Below, piece after piece: positions 22,828 to 36,500 of a stretch of 64,000 nucleotides of DNA. This stretch comes from Thermothelomyces thermophilus ATCC 42464 (taxonomy: Eukaryota; Ascomycota; Sordariomycetes; Sordariales; Chaetomiaceae). A model generated the notes under the pieces. That model searched no databases. It was not told the DNA's origin and was given only the letters and a program-made list of their open reading frames with translations. Location: assembly GCF_000226095.1 (NCBI RefSeq), contig NC_016475.1:2604001-2668000 (forward strand), in the 5' to 3' direction. A program made the position numbers and the translations under genes. How positions within the stretch are numbered: the first letter of the stretch is position 1; each line of letters begins with the position of its first letter.

Positions 22828-25800
22828 TAGGGAGGACGTTCTCACTGGGAGAGTGGCTTATCGATTCCTCACCCATGACGGATTTTACCTCGTTGATCGT
22901 CCATAGCAGTCAATTCTTGGCCGATCTTGCTCTGCGAAGCTATTTCCAAGGTCAAAGGGCGATCTGGAGAAAGATGGATGCTTCCCGCGACTCTTTTTGC
23001 TGTACGCAATTAGATGCGTATAAAGACGCTCGATATCTTCACAAAGATGTCAGTGACAGGTCGAAAGGTACCAGCATCCCACAAGCCATTTCTTCGCTGG
23101 ATGTCGCTGGTTAGCAGCTCGGTCGATTTTAGCTCGAGTCGTAGTGCGTCAGCTTCGAACTTCGCCCAAAAGAATACTCGACATGAATGGCCATCGTCAT
23201 GTTCTTGATCGTGCTTTCTTAGACGGAGCCAGGTGGGACTAAGCTTTGTGACGCTGTTATTCCTGGCTCCCCCTGGTGTTTGTTTGAAGATGCGGCTTGT
23301 CATGAACTTGCGCGGTGCCCCTTGCACGAGTTTGTTTCATCCCAGCTGACTTCGGGCGATGTGGGGCCGCCTTCTTGGGTGGCATTGTCTGTTGAAACGT
23401 CACATGACGTCACTTTGACTTGTGATAAACCCATTTGCCTAAAGCGAGGTCGATTCTTGGGCAATTGACAACAGTTAGAAGACTGAACGAAAGGGTTTGC
23501 CATCGAAGAACTCTCCGTTCTCTTCAGACATAAAATATTTCGGTTATGGTTCAAGACTTGCCGAAAAGGTGGGGTTCGCGTGGTAGGTCCTCGACCCTAT
23601 AGCTCCCGCGCTTTTCCATCCAACGCAACGGCAAAGCGAATCATTGACCCCGCAATCGTGCAGCTAATCCGGGGGCGGCACTGCTCTGGCTCGTCTGGGA
23701 ATGGAGTCAGACCCACTCTAGCTGAGGCGTGTAAGTCGAGACGGGAAATATATGCCTGAATACTACTTCCTAATACTGCGCACATAAGACATTCAATTCT
23801 TCTTTGTACAACCGGCCACCCATTCAACGAGGAATTCTTGACCAACCCAGTCATGAATTGACCGACCGCATCGTGCAGCGAGGGCACATTGGCATGCGCG
23901 ATGGGGCGGGGGCAATTTGCAGATGGCCATCGAGGCCATCCGAGTCCCAGGGGAGTCCCAGGCGAACAGCAGCAGCTCAAACGGTTGACGCCGTAAAGAC
24001 CTGCATCTTTGTAGCCACTCAACGTCAAAGCTTTGTGCGCTGTTGTTACCCGGCGGCTTTGGGTTGGCCATGATCACAAGGAGAGGGGTAAGTCGGCCAG
24101 AATAGGAACACCTCGGGCTGGTCCCTTCCCGCCTTTCCCCTCCGCCTGGCTGCCCTACAAACTGCCCCTCACGTTTGAGCCCGACCTATCCTCTCGCCCA
24201 CCTTCTCGTTTTAAGAACCTGAGTTGGTCCAATTCACATGTCCTGCTCTGATTTTCGATCTTCTTGCAATGGATGACATAGATGGACAAAATAGCAACCA
24301 GGTACTAAATAGACTCGAGGGCAACTTTGTACATGCAAGTTGATGCGAAAGGACGTATTTATAAGAACGGATCGCCACAAATCTTGTGCTGGTTTCATTC
24401 AGAAACATACCAAATACCGAACAGTAATATCAATACCCCGCTCTTGAGGCGTCCCTACCTATGCATGAGCACTTCGACCACCCGTTGAAATGGTTCTGGC
24501 TAAGTTCCTCGAGGGAGGCGGGTCAGAGCCGAGAGGGGGAGCGAGGCTATGTATGAACATACATACCCACATACGTTGCATCTCGAGGCATCCATCCATA
24601 AAAGGGGAACCAGAGAGGGCGTCTACGCTATGTGGCCCGTCACATCTGAAAACAAACGGAAGCCCGAGTTGCATCACTTTTAGGACGCGTGGAACCCCAC
24701 ATATCCTTTCGCCGCCGTGGCTCAGGTGCTAACACGCTCAAGTGGGACGGGTATGAGAGAGCTTAGTTCCTGGGTTGTTGGGAAGCTTCAGCCCCTCATA
24801 TCCTTCCACACGAGACGAACGGCATGTCAATCAGTACAATGCTCCGTACCTTCCACCCTATCACCTGAAAGAACTTGGAAGGTCAGATGCCGTAAAACAT
24901 TCAAGCGGGGACGCTCGGCCGCTTGACGTCGACTTGCACCTCCTTGACCTCGGCCCTCCATCCATTGCTCGGGTTTTCTCTCTTTCCTCCTGACACGCAC
25001 CACTGATGCATTTTTGGACAGAATCAATCGCCTGCGGTTTTTTGTCGTGCTCCGATATCTCCTAGGACGAAGCAAAACCGATCGGCAGTAATCGCACGCT
25101 GCTTTCCTACCAATCTCGGTAGTTATCCACGGTTACCCGGTTATCTCGTCGCCAGCGCCCGCCCACTCGCCCGAAGACCAACTAAAGGCACGCGAGACCC
25201 CGCAAACGCCCGAGAGTTCAGCCTCCGCGGATATGAGCTAATAACCCCCCCAGTAGCGTGTCTGAACTCACAAGAACTACAAGACGCCTCCGTGCACATA
25301 GCTCACACGGAGTGAAACACTGAAGAAATTCTGAGACAGCGCAACTGGGTACCCAGAGTTGAGTTGCGTACAAGAGTAGGTTTCTCCATGTTTTTAAAGT
25401 CCATATTGGCCTATCGGACCCCGTTTTGCGATCGTGGATGCTTCCCGTTCCTCTTATCCGTACCCCCGATCTTGGGGGACCGGCACGGCTCCACAAGTGG
25501 ACGCCCGATAGCCGAAGCTTCTTCCCGGAAGTGCCAAAGTCAAGGGCACCCAAGGGATGAGCCCAAGGACCCCCATCTCACAGTTGGGTTCCCTACGATT
25601 TCCGAGAGCCCCTGCCGTGCTAGTATCCCAACACGCGTCAAAGTCATCGGTTCCCGTGGTCCGCATTGGCCCATGTTGCCGACTGATGCCGGCAATCAAG
25701 CTTGGCGTGGCCACGAGCCATGGTGCCTGCGGACTATTCACATTCAGGGTCTCTGACGGCATCGGACACCCCTCCCCCGTCAAAAAGAGCCGGGACTGGG

Positions 25801-26047
25801 CTTGCTGGAGCGACCCGTGGCCGATGGATGGAGCCCAACCCCCAATGCCGACGTTAAGAGCGAGAGGCGGGCTGACACTGTGAATGCAAATTGTAGGGTG
25901 CGACAACTTGGGCTCGTCGCGAATCAAGCACCTTGGACAAGGGCTATAAGTGTGTCAGGGTGTTGCCTTCGTGGTAAACAACCGAAGTGGTTAGCAGTCC
26001 TGCCCCGTCACCCAGACGCCCACTCGCACATAAAACCCTCGTGTGTT
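22828..26047. other. Gene-poor stretch of 3.2 kb
   Basis: Neither strand has a frame with recognisable similarity, plausible splice structure or codon bias like the neighbours. Open frames up to about 150 codons exist, but they are rich in Pro, Arg and Cys as expected from random GC-rich DNA. No tRNA-like fold, terminal repeat or transposase motif was spotted. The last part is the promoter of the mitochondrial carrier gene. Confidence 0.5.
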
Positions 26048-27126
26048 ATGTCCAACACGGTCAAGGAAGCGGCTGAAGCAGCACGGCCCCAGGGAAACGA
26101 AATGATGGGAACGGCCAAGAACGTCAAGGGCGACGGCGACGCCGTCGCCAATGACTTCTTACACACGCCCTTCATGCGGGCCGCCTTACCCTTCATCAAT
26201 GGCGGCATCAGCGGCATGGTCGCCACGACGGTGATCCAGCCCGTCGACATGATCAAGGTCCGCATCCAGCTGGCGGGCGAGGGCAAGGCTGGGGGGCCCA
26301 AGCCGACTCCCCTCTCCGTCACCCGCGAGATTCTCGCCAGCGGCAAGGCCCTTGACCTGTACACGGGCCTTTCGGCCGGCCTGCTCCGGCAAGCCGTATA
26401 CACAACCGCTCGCCTCGGCTTCTTCGACACCTTCATGGGCCAGCTCACCTCGCGCGCCAAAGCCAAGGGCCAGAGCATAGGCTTCGCGGAGCGCGCCGGC
26501 GCAGGCCTTGCAGCTGGCGGCCTGGCAGCCATGGTCGGGAATCCGGCCGACCTCGCCCTGATCCGTATGCAGAGCGACGGCCTCAAGCCGGTAGCCGAGC
26601 GCAAAAACTACAAGTCGGTTATTGACGCGCTGGTATCCATCGCCAAGAGCGAAGGAATCGGGGCACTCTGGGCGGGAGCTGCGCCGACGGTCGTGCGTGC
26701 CATGGCACTCAACTTTGGGCAGCTCGCCTTCTTCAGCGAGGCAAAGGCGCGGCTCAAGGAGCACACCAGCTGGTCCGGCAACGCGGTCACGCTGAGCGCG
26801 AGCGCCATCGCCGGCTTCTTCGCCAGCTTCTTCTCGCTGCCCTTTGATTTTGTCAAGACGCGCCTGCAGAAGCAGTCCCGCGGCCCCGACGGGAAGCTGC
26901 CGTACAACGGCATGGCCGACTGTTTCGCCAAGGTGGCCAAGCAGGAGGGCCCGTTGCGCTTTTATCGCGGGTTCGGAACGTACTACGTGCGCATTGCGCC
27001 CCATGCGTGAGTCTCGCCGTATATGACTCGGATGGCTTGTTATCGTTGGAAGCCCCGCTGACGGTCCTGCTCAATAGGATGGTGACTTTAATCGTGGCCG
27101 ACTACCTTGGGTTTATTACTCGATAG
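26048..27126 (+). CDS. Mitochondrial 2-oxoglutarate/malate-type carrier
   Basis: Exons 26048-27006 and 27078-27126 give 335 aa; the intron is 71 bp. Three repeats of about 100 residues each carry the carrier signature: P65-VDMIK, PADLALIR and PFDFVKTR. The second repeat NPADLALIRMQSDG resembles the oxoglutarate carrier branch (OGC), which exchanges 2-oxoglutarate for malate across the inner mitochondrial membrane. Residues 1-40 are an extra hydrophilic leader. The small second exon supplies the C-terminal helix (MVTLIVADYLGFITR). The frame is open far upstream, but the ATG at 26048 gives the family length. The closest alternative is a dicarboxylate carrier. Confidence 0.9.
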
Positions 27127-28107
27127 GGTTGTTGGAGCTTCTTGTCGCGCCTCTCCTCCATGTTGGGTCTTCTCAGTCGCATACGTGAAAGAAGTGTCTG
27201 TTTTCTTCCGGTTGGTCGGTCCATTTTTCCCTCTCTTTGGCGTCTGGGTATCGGGTTCTTTTTTAGCATAGGAATTCCTGTTCGCGGGGCGCGCGGTTCG
27301 ACCGTCAGTAATACCACTAAGTTATGCCGTTGTTTCGCGAGGAGGTACACTGCGTAGGAGCGCAGTATTGCGTGGCTTCTTGGGAGGGTTCGCTGTTCAG
27401 CTCCTGGCTGTTCCCCTCGCTAGTAGTCCAGTTGTTGTCATGAAGAGACTGTCGGAACTGGGTTGCGACGGCCCTGTTGATGACCACAAATAGAATCTTC
27501 CCGATGCTCCCCCTTTTTGGTCCATCTTTGTTCTGTCGAATTGGCGTCTGAGGTGGTTTGTCAGGTATCTGTAGTACGGAGACCTCGAGTGTGTATGCAC
27601 CAGGTGATCTGTATTGAGCGGAATACACTGTGTTCCGTACATCAATCATTTGGTAGTGTACGAAGTAATCCGTACTGCACATACCTGTGCTTTTATAACT
27701 ACTATGGTTGCGAGCCAAAGTTTCACCCCCTGCACAGGTACCGACAGGGATCTCTCGGAAAAACCTCTCAGGCCTCTACCACCAGTTTTTCCTGCCTGCG
27801 CGCCTGCCTACGCCCGCCTGTCAAGCCCCCTGTTAATACCCAGACAGGGGGTCAAACTTACCCATCATACCTCGTAGCTTATCTGAGGTGATTCGCAGAG
27901 CTTGTTAGGGAGTTCTGCCCCACTTAAAAGCCCCACAGAACCTCCAGCAAGGCTGAAAGGCCCAAGCCCACGATCAAAGTGACTGCGACTTGTGGAGTCA
28001 CCGAGCATCGCGCACCGATTTTGGACTTGACCAGCATTGAAACCAACAGTTTTAAACATCCTCCCTCCTTTCCCTTAGTCGGTTGAAAATGTAATTGGAG
28101 CCTGGCC
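27127..28107. other. Intergenic region upstream of PAN2
   Basis: AT-richer than the flanking genes. It carries variants of the TACGGAGTA motif near 27570, and CCGTAC near 27637 and 27668. No coding region is supported. Confidence 0.5.
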
Positions 28108-29758
28108 ATGGATGCGGACTGGGACGAGGCAAGTTGAACTTCCTTCCACACTCCCAGGAGCAAGGGGAGAGGATCAAAGCAGCAATCAAAGAATCCGAGC
28201 TCGTGGTTGCTCGGGAGCGGGAGGGGGAGGTTGCGCGCAAGTGCACGAACCCCGCCCCCCCCCCCCCCCTTCACCCTTCCTCCCCCCCGCGGACCCAACC
28301 CCGCGATGGTGTACTCGAAGACCAAACTCAAGGTCGCCCCCAGCTTCGATGCACCATCGAGCCGGCCGAAACTACGCGTCGTCCGCCATCGCGTGCAACA
28401 CAGCTAACCCATGTGTGATCTTTTGCCGCCTTAGGTCACCCGCATCGCCTTCCCGGCGCCCGGCTCCAATGACTACCCCCGACCGGCCACCGCCCTCGCC
28501 TTCGACATCTTTGCTGAACTACTATGGGCGGGCACCGACCGAGTACGTCTGCCAACCCTCTCTGGACTTTTCTTTTGCGCTGCCATTTCCTTGTGCGGCC
28601 ATGTCTCTGACGGAACCAGGGCCGCGTGGTCTCGTTCTACCGCCGCGACCTGCAACGGTACACGGCCTTCAAGATACACCCCCCATCCGAGGGCCCCGTA
28701 CGACAGTTCCTGTTCCATGACAAAGGCGTGATTGCCCTCGGCACCCGGAGCGTGCACATGGCGATGCGTAGGGGCCCTGCTCTGTGGAATATCCGGTACG
28801 ATCACGAAAACCTATCAAGAAGAAGAAGAACAAGACGAAGAAGAAAAACGAAGTGACGCCGAGAGCGCTGACCCGGGGCTGCAGGCACAAGGACATGAAA
28901 GATCTGCAATGCATGAGCTTCACCTCCAAGGGCGCCTCCGAAATCATCGTCGCCGGGCTTCAAGATACCATGTTCGTCATCGATGTCGTCAAGGGGGAGA
29001 TTGTCAAGCAGGTGAGTCGTTCCTCAACTGCTGCCTCCCGGCGATTCCTCCCCTCCAACCCAACCTTCCCTCCCTCCGTTTGGCGCGCAGCTCACACCAA
29101 CGGGGGGGAAAAAAAGGTGCCTACAGAACATCACTACACCATCATGAAGAAAAGCAAGTATATATGTGCCGCCACCCGCACCGGCTGCGTCGACCTTCTC
29201 GATCCCATCACATTCAAGATCGTCCGCAGCTGGCAAGCCCACGCCTCGTACATCAACGACATGGACGCTCAGAACGATTTTATTGTTACCTGCGGAGGGT
29301 CTCTGAAGCAGCAGGCTGCCCAGACCTACATGCTGGACCCATACGTCAACGTCTTTGACCTGAAGAACATGACTTCGATGAAGCCGATGCCGTTCCCGCC
29401 CCTGGCAGCCCACGTCAGACTGCACCCGAGGATGCTTACCACGAGCATCGTGACCTCCCAGCACGGCCAGATGCACGTGGTCGATATCATGAATCCGAAC
29501 ACGAGCAATGTGCGGTACGCGAATGTCTTGTCGTTTGTCAACCTCTTCGAGATGGCTCCGTCAGGCGAGGCCCTTGCCATGGCCGACACCGAGTGCAACA
29601 TTCACCTTTGGGGATCACCCTCCAAGATCCACTTCACCGACATGGCTATTCCGATCGACATTCCAAAGCCGGAGGAGCCTGTCCCGATGCTCGACTGGTC
29701 TTCAGATACGTACGCTTGGCCCCCGGATTCCGTCCCATTCCCCTCTCCCCCACCCCTT

Positions 29759-29794
<36 letters not shown>

Positions 29795-32508
29795 GCTTCT
29801 CCCGCTGACCAACCCGCCTCGCCGATAGTCCTCTGAGTTCGGTCGGCATGCCCTACTATCGCGAACCGCTATTCTCCGTCTGGCCTTCTGATATCATCTC
29901 TGATGTGGGAGCACCGCCGGTGCAGCTTGACCCGGGCTTCCTGTCGACGCTCAAGCAGACCGAGTGGGGTATGTACGGCAGGAACACTCGGGGTCTGAGA
30001 CGTAACCAGGTTGAGGATACACGAACCTGTTCGAAACCTTCCATGAAACCCCCCAAGTTCTTAAGCGAGAAGGCGCGAGAGTCGGCCATGTCTTCTGGCG
30101 CTTCCGACTCTAAGGGGGAGCAGGCGCCCGATCTGTTATCGCCGGATGAAATCGAGAGCTTGAAGCCCGAGGCGCCGCCCATGTATCGGAACCTTGAGAT
30201 CAAGTATAGCAAATTTGGGGTCGACGACTTCGACTTTGGGTAAGCAAAGCCGCCCGAGTCTGTCTGGCGATGAGGGCGGGGGGGAGCTAACGGATGGTCG
30301 CTCAAAGGTACTACAACAAGACGCCGTATGCGGGTCTGGAGAACCACATTCCAAACTCGTACGCGAATTCGCTCTTGCAACTCATGCACTATACCCCGCT
30401 CTTGCGGAATCTGGCCCTCCAACATGCCGCAACCGCGTGCGTGACGGACCTGTGTCTCTTGTGCGAGTTGGGCTTCGTCTTTGACATGTTGCAAAAAGCC
30501 GAAGGTTCCACCTGTCAAGCAACGAACTTGTTCAAGGCATTGAGCGCCACCCCTCAAGGTTCGTCCGAGGAGCACAACCTCAACCGGGGAAGGTTAGAAT
30601 CGCTAACATTGCAAAGCTGGGCCTCTGGGGCTGCTCGAGGAGGAAAGCCATGTGCCATCCCTGTCGACGATGGCTCAAGGGTTGAGCAGGTTTCTCTTTG
30701 ACAGGATCAACCACGACTACCGGAGCATAGCCCCGATCTCCACCGCGCTAGAGCAGTCGCTCTTCGGTTTCCCACAGCCGCCCAGCATGGACGATTTGGT
30801 GTCGAAGGTCCTTGCGACATCGGCCGTGGTTACCATCAAATGCATGAATTGTCGGAGCGAGACGCAGCGTCCCGGCACAGCGTACGTCAACGACTTGATG
30901 TACCCGCCGCCAAAAGGCTCCATTCGGGGCGGCAGGGCCCCCAAGACGACCTTCTCGCAGGTGCTCAAGATGGGGGTCGAGCGAGAGACGGCATCCAAGG
31001 GGTGGTGCAGCCGATGCCAGCGGTATCAGAACCTGCAGATGCGCAAGACGATCAAGAGCGTCCCTGCGGTGCTCGCCATCAATACGGCCATTACTAGCCA
31101 AGAGCACAGGCGGCTCTGGTCGACGCCAGGCTGGCTGCCGGAGGAGATTGGCATCATAGTAGATCAGGGGCAGTTCTTCTGCTTCGAGGGCGAGGATCTG
31201 AAGCTCCATCTCCAACGCGGGATCCATAACATCACGGTTTACTCGTTGATCGGGATGGTCGTTAACATCGAGAGCACCTCGCCTCAAAAATCGCACCTCG
31301 TGGGCGTGATCAATGGTAAGCTGTTTCCGGCTCTTGTGCAAAAATGCTGTGTAGGTTAGTTAGGATGTTTGTCCGAGCTGACGAGAGTACATACAACAGT
31401 CGCACATGCCGAAGCGACACCTTCGGGTGAGAGCAAGTGGCATCTATTCAACGACTTCTCGGTGCTGCCCACCTCAGCCGCAGAAGCCCTGACGTTCAAC
31501 GCGGCATGGAAGATGCCCGCTATCCTGCTGTTCCAGATCAAGGCCGCGAACAACAAGTTCAACATGGACTGGAAAACCAACTTGGACACGTCAGTACTGT
31601 ACCGAGACCCGACGCCGCAGTCGGGGACGAAGACGTTCCGGGTGCTCGACCCGGAGACGGAGCGGCCAGGGCCGGAGACGATAGTGGCGCTGGACACGGA
31701 GTTTGTCTCGCTGAAACAGCCCGAGATCCAGATGAACTCAGACGGCGAGAGGGAGACGATCCGCCCCATGTCGCACGCTCTCGCCAGAGTGTCGGTGGTG
31801 CGAGGCCAGGGCGAGCACGAAGGAGAGGCCTTCATCGATGATTATATCGCCATCCGCGAGCCTGTCGTCGACTACCTCACGCTGTACTCGGGCATCACTG
31901 CCAGCGACCTCGACCCCCGCACCAGCAAGCACAACCTGGTGTCCCTCAAGGTCGCGTACAAGAAGCTCTGGGTGCTCCTCAACCTGGGATGCAAGTTCCT
32001 CGGCCACGGGCTGCGGCAAGACTTCCGCGTCATCAACATCCAGGTGCCCCGGGCGCAGGTGATCGACACGATCCAGGTCTTCTTCCTCAAGTCGCGCCTG
32101 CGCAAGCTCTCGCTCGCCTTCCTGGCCTGGTACCTGCTCAAGGAGGACATCCAGCTCGAGACGCACGACTCGATCGAGGACGCGCGCACCGCGCTGAAGC
32201 TGTACCGCAAGTACCTCGAGTTCGAGGACGCCGGCATCCTAGAAACCATGCTGGAGGATATCTACAAGGCGGGAAGGGCCACCGGCTTCAAACCGCCGCG
32301 CAGGGACGACCAGGTCATCCAGCGGACCGACACGCCGCCGGCCGCCGGCGCCGCCGAGGGGAACGGCAATGGTGCTGAAAACGGCAATGGTAGCACGACG
32401 GACCCCGTCACGCCCGCTCGTAAGACGGTCGGGCTTGGCGTGGGCTCGCCTTTCGGGATGGTCAACATGTTTACGCCTTCCAAGGGGTCGCCCCTATTAC
32501 CAAAGTGA
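28108..32508 (+). CDS. PAN2: PAN2, catalytic subunit of the PAN2-PAN3 poly(A) nuclease
   Basis: Nine exons: 28108-28128, 28435-28542, 28620-28795, 28885-29011, 29117-29709, 29829-30239, 30308-30558, 30617-31315 and 31400-32508, giving 1164 aa. The first exon encodes only MDADWDE; its donor is GCAAGT, so intron 1 (306 bp) appears to be GC-AG. Residues to about 350 form the WD40-like domain, followed by the PAN3-binding linker. A catalytically dead ubiquitin-hydrolase-like domain follows (PYAGLENHIPNSYANSLLQL). Residues after about 885 form the DEDD exonuclease: ALDTEFVSL (Asp894, Glu896), GHGLRQDF and HDSIEDARTAL. It trims mRNA poly(A) tails in the cytoplasm. Intron 5 carries 31 T; intron 4 uses an AAG acceptor. 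Confidence 0.94.
28255..28269 (+). repeat. Poly-C tract (15 C) in PAN2 intron 1
   Basis: An uninterrupted C run on the plus strand inside the first, longest PAN2 intron. Confidence 0.9.
29761..29791 (+). repeat. Poly-T tract (31 T) in PAN2 intron 5
   Basis: A run of about 31 T, upstream of the intron's TAG acceptor at 29828. Its exact length is prone to sequencing error. Confidence 0.9.
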
Positions 32509-33596
32509 TGATATGGTTTGGTGAGAGGGACCATTGATGAGATGGGATGGGATGGGATGGGGGTGGGATGGTTTGAAGTCAAGGAGCGGTGGGTTTGCCT
32601 GTCGGAACGAAAGTGTAGATAGAGCAAAGCGGTTTCTCTCAGCGAGCGCAGATTGCGATCACGAAAATAAAGAAGATCAAAAAGAAAAAAAAAAATGACA
32701 AACGCATATCTTCCTTCAAATGTGTCTTTCTCGTGTGCCTTACTATAAAGGTCCTTTTGGGTGTATCTTCTATCCCTTGTGAGAGTGAACTGTGAGCTCT
32801 TCCTCGAGATCAATGAGAATGATGTGTAGCGGCGGGGGGCTCGGTCCAGTAAGATGGCGAGTTCCTGGAAGGCTTCGGAACGAGATTTAGCTTAGAGGCA
32901 CTCTGAATCGCAGTCAATGATGTCCCGAACACAACAAGACTTTGCCAATTTCGCCTCGAGGATCTTTGGCGCCTGAGCCCCCGAGGCCAGGCCCGATCCA
33001 GATCACTCTACACGACTTACGGATAGCTGTAACGTTTATTCATTGTAATCATTTGATTGTTCCCAAATTAGAACGGACGGATCCCGATCGTGAGTTGCTT
33101 TACAGACAATGGCTGTTGGTTGGTTGCGGGTTGATGATATTTTCGGGCCTTGTCGAGACATGTTAGTTATATTATATCTTCTACGGAACACAGATACTTG
33201 CACACTATATCCATCTGTTGACACCTAGGTGCTGCTGTAGCCATATCTAAGAATGGCTTCTGCGAAGTCACAGAGAGGAAGAACCCGATGATGTTGTAAC
33301 ATGTTCACAGTTAACATTCATTATGCTCGCTATTTGCGTGTTGGTGCTAATCTAACTAGAACACGGCTGCAATACGGAGTACTATATAGCCGATAGCCCA
33401 AGGGGGGCCAGAGAATATGATTCCCTGCCATCCATCCCATCCCATCATTACCAGGCCATTCTGGGGCTGAGCAAACCTCTCTCTCTCTCCCCCTTGCGAT
33501 GTGAAGCAACCCCATCCATTTCTCCGTCCAGATTACAGAATGACAGTCTACACTCGCCAACACCTCGGATTCACACACGCCCACTTCACCATCCAT
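32509..33596. other. Convergent intergenic region, AT-rich
   Basis: Lies between the stops of PAN2 and NUP98-96. It has a GGGAT/GATGG run near 32540-32570, a TACGGAGTAC motif at 33373-33382, and a CT run near 33480. No gene is supported. Confidence 0.5.
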
Positions 33597-36500
33597 TCAG
33601 CAAATAACCTCGAGCGCCTGCGCGCGCATATACTTGCTCCTCACATCCTCCGGCAGCAGGCCAAACAGCCTAGGGTCCCCGCCTCTGCACCGGATCAAGT
33701 CCTCCGCCATGTCCGCGATCGCCGCTTCCTGCCTGATATCCCCATGGGTCTGCCCGCGCAGCGCCACCAGTCCGTCAAACAGCTGGTGATCAAATTTATC
33801 CAGCCCGTGCTGCTTACCCTGCAACCGCGCCATCGGATACAGCAGATAGACCGCGGCCCCGCGGTCCCAGTCTTGCAGTTTGCCTTTCACCTTGAACAGG
33901 AGCTGTGCGAAGCGGAAGAGGCGCCGGAAGTCCCGCGCGATGACCAGGTCTGGCCCGACGCGATGGACAAAGGCCTGGTTCGCCTCGCTATAGTTCTGCG
34001 CCCAGACCAGCGCGAGGAACTCCTGCTGCGAGTCTCCCCGGGCGCGGAAGTCGAGCGCCTTGGCCTCCCAGATCCAAGTCTCGGGCACGCCAAACTTCCG
34101 GAGCGAGGAGAAGGCGCTGTTTGGGTTGCGCGGCGAGCCAATGCGGCGCGCGTGACGGCCGAGGTGGTCGCGCACGGCAGCCTCACGGGATGCGGCGTCC
34201 GAAAGCTGGAGGAGAACAAAGGTGGCAGGTACCCACTGGGACTGCGCCGTGAGGGCCGAAGCATAAGCCAGGGAGGCCTTGTCGAGCTTCTCGGCGGCAT
34301 CCTGTCCAAATGAAACCTTCCCTGTAGCGTAGATTGCCTTGGTCAAAAGCCAGCCAAGGCGCGTGTCGGACCAGTCAAACTCCTGGTTTGCGAAGGCCTT
34401 GAGGAGCGACCACAGAGCGCTATCCGGCTCCGGCTCCTTGTCCTGCTCGATGTCGGCCTGGAAAGAACGAACCGCCTCCGCGACATTCGCGGTGGCGCCG
34501 GTCGTGTAGAAGAGACGGAGGCCAAACGACCGCATCCAGTCCAGCCCGAACCGCTGAGAGATCGTGAACGAGTCAACCCGGTTCTCAATGGGAACATTCT
34601 TGACGCCGGCGCAGACACCGGCGTTGCCGGCTAAGAGCTCGTAGATGGCTCGGACAGGTTGCGAGAACTCGGCCAGCACGTTCGACTCTCGCCAATCCTT
34701 CAGCTGGGCCTTCATATCCCCGTCTTGCATCCCGATGCCGGAAACGAGAGTGGCCAACCGGAAGTTACCCGCGGCAAGTAGGTAGCCACAGGCATCGGCT
34801 ACCCGGTTTCCCGCCAGACAGATGATCGCCTTCTCCTCCAGCCCGGGCTCTTGAGCGAGGGCACGGTCGGTAGCCTCGGACACCAGCTGCCTCCAAAAAG
34901 CAGGCAGACCGTATCCGTTGTCGTCGAACAGGAGAGAAGCCAATTCCCAGGAAGGATCCCCCTGAGCTAGCTCTCGGAACTCGGGGCTGGCGATTGGCTG
35001 TCCCTCCTTGAAAGAAACGCTGTCTATGTACCGTTGAAGCCGGGCGAGATTCTCGGGCGATCCGACCGACTCCTCGGAGGCAGCCAAAGTCCCGTCAGCC
35101 GGCTGCAGGCTGGGCTCGCCATGGTGAGTAGTGACCAGAAGCCCATTGGGGCCCCAGTTGGTGCGGGGAATAGACGGACCCTCCTGTTGGTCGATCTTGG
35201 GACGTTGCTGGTAGGGCCACTAACGCAAGAGAACAATCTTAGTCTGTATTCATGATGATGGATAGGTACAGGAACAGGAAGCAACGCTAACAATGAAGAG
35301 GAGGAGTGAGAGCTGAGGGGCTAGGAGGCGAGCGGGATACCAACCTTCACGAAGCCCTTCGCTGGCGATGCCTGCTCCGGTTGAGTCGGACCCTTGGCCT
35401 GCTCAAAAAGCGACTTCATCAAATCGATGCTTGTTGCGAAACCTGCTCCATCGGGCACAGGCGCATTCTTCTTTTGTGGGGCAGGGCTGCCCTGATCCTT
35501 CAGATCCCAAACCGCCCCCGACTCGTTGAGCGCGCGCAACGTCGCGCGGTCCACAGTCCTCGGCGCTCGCACGCTCGCTTGCAAAATCTGCGTCCAATCA
35601 TCTCCACCAGCCACTTCAATCTTCGTGGGCGCCGTCGACTTCTTGAAGGCCCGCATGCGCGCCCTCATGATACCAGCAGGGACCTGCGCCTCATCATCCA
35701 CGTGACGGGAGAGGAATGGATCCTCCTCCTCGTCAACGGATCCCTGCCGAGAGTACTGATCATAGGCTTCGAGCTGGTATTCATCGGGTCCGTCAGCCAT
35801 GCTTTCATCTTCGGGCCACTCCCGTGATGGCAAGGGGGCATCAGCCTCCTGGGGATCAGGAGACAGCGTACCCTGACGTTGAGCGGTATCAGTAACCTCG
35901 TCGTTGTCCGACAGTGCGGCATCGTCAAAGGCGCCGGGAACTGCGCGCCGGCTGCGCTTGAAGTCGAAGGTGTCATCGGGGTCGGATGGGGAGGTAGAGT
36001 CCTTAACAGCTGATGGGCTCAAGAGGGGGGGGCGTGCTTCAGACTCGACCTCGGTCTCATCGTCATCATCGTCATCGTCACCTAGGCCATAGGTTGTGAA
36101 ATGTTCAACAGAAAACGTCCAAACACCGGTTTCTTTGTCGTAGCTCTCGAATGTGGTGTCGGGGATTGCCGTCTTAAGCCTTTCGATGTGGCGCTCAAGA
36201 CGGCGGCCGGTAGTCGCGAGACCGCCACGAGGATACGAGTGCTCCAACGAGATAACCGCGGGCACATTCAGCCCCTTGCCAACGGGAGGCTTCTTCGCGG
36301 CGACGGGGTAAACGGTGGCGGAGCGAGGAACCAGGATGACGATGCCGTCGAAGATCTCGTCGAGGTTGATGTTGCTCAGGTCGACGGGGACCTTGAATGT
36401 GACGCTGCCGACATTCTCACGGCCGACTGTGAAGTCTGAGACGCGCTGCCGCTGCATCCTGTTCATGGCGCGAATCTCCTCCGCGCTCGGCGACATCCAG

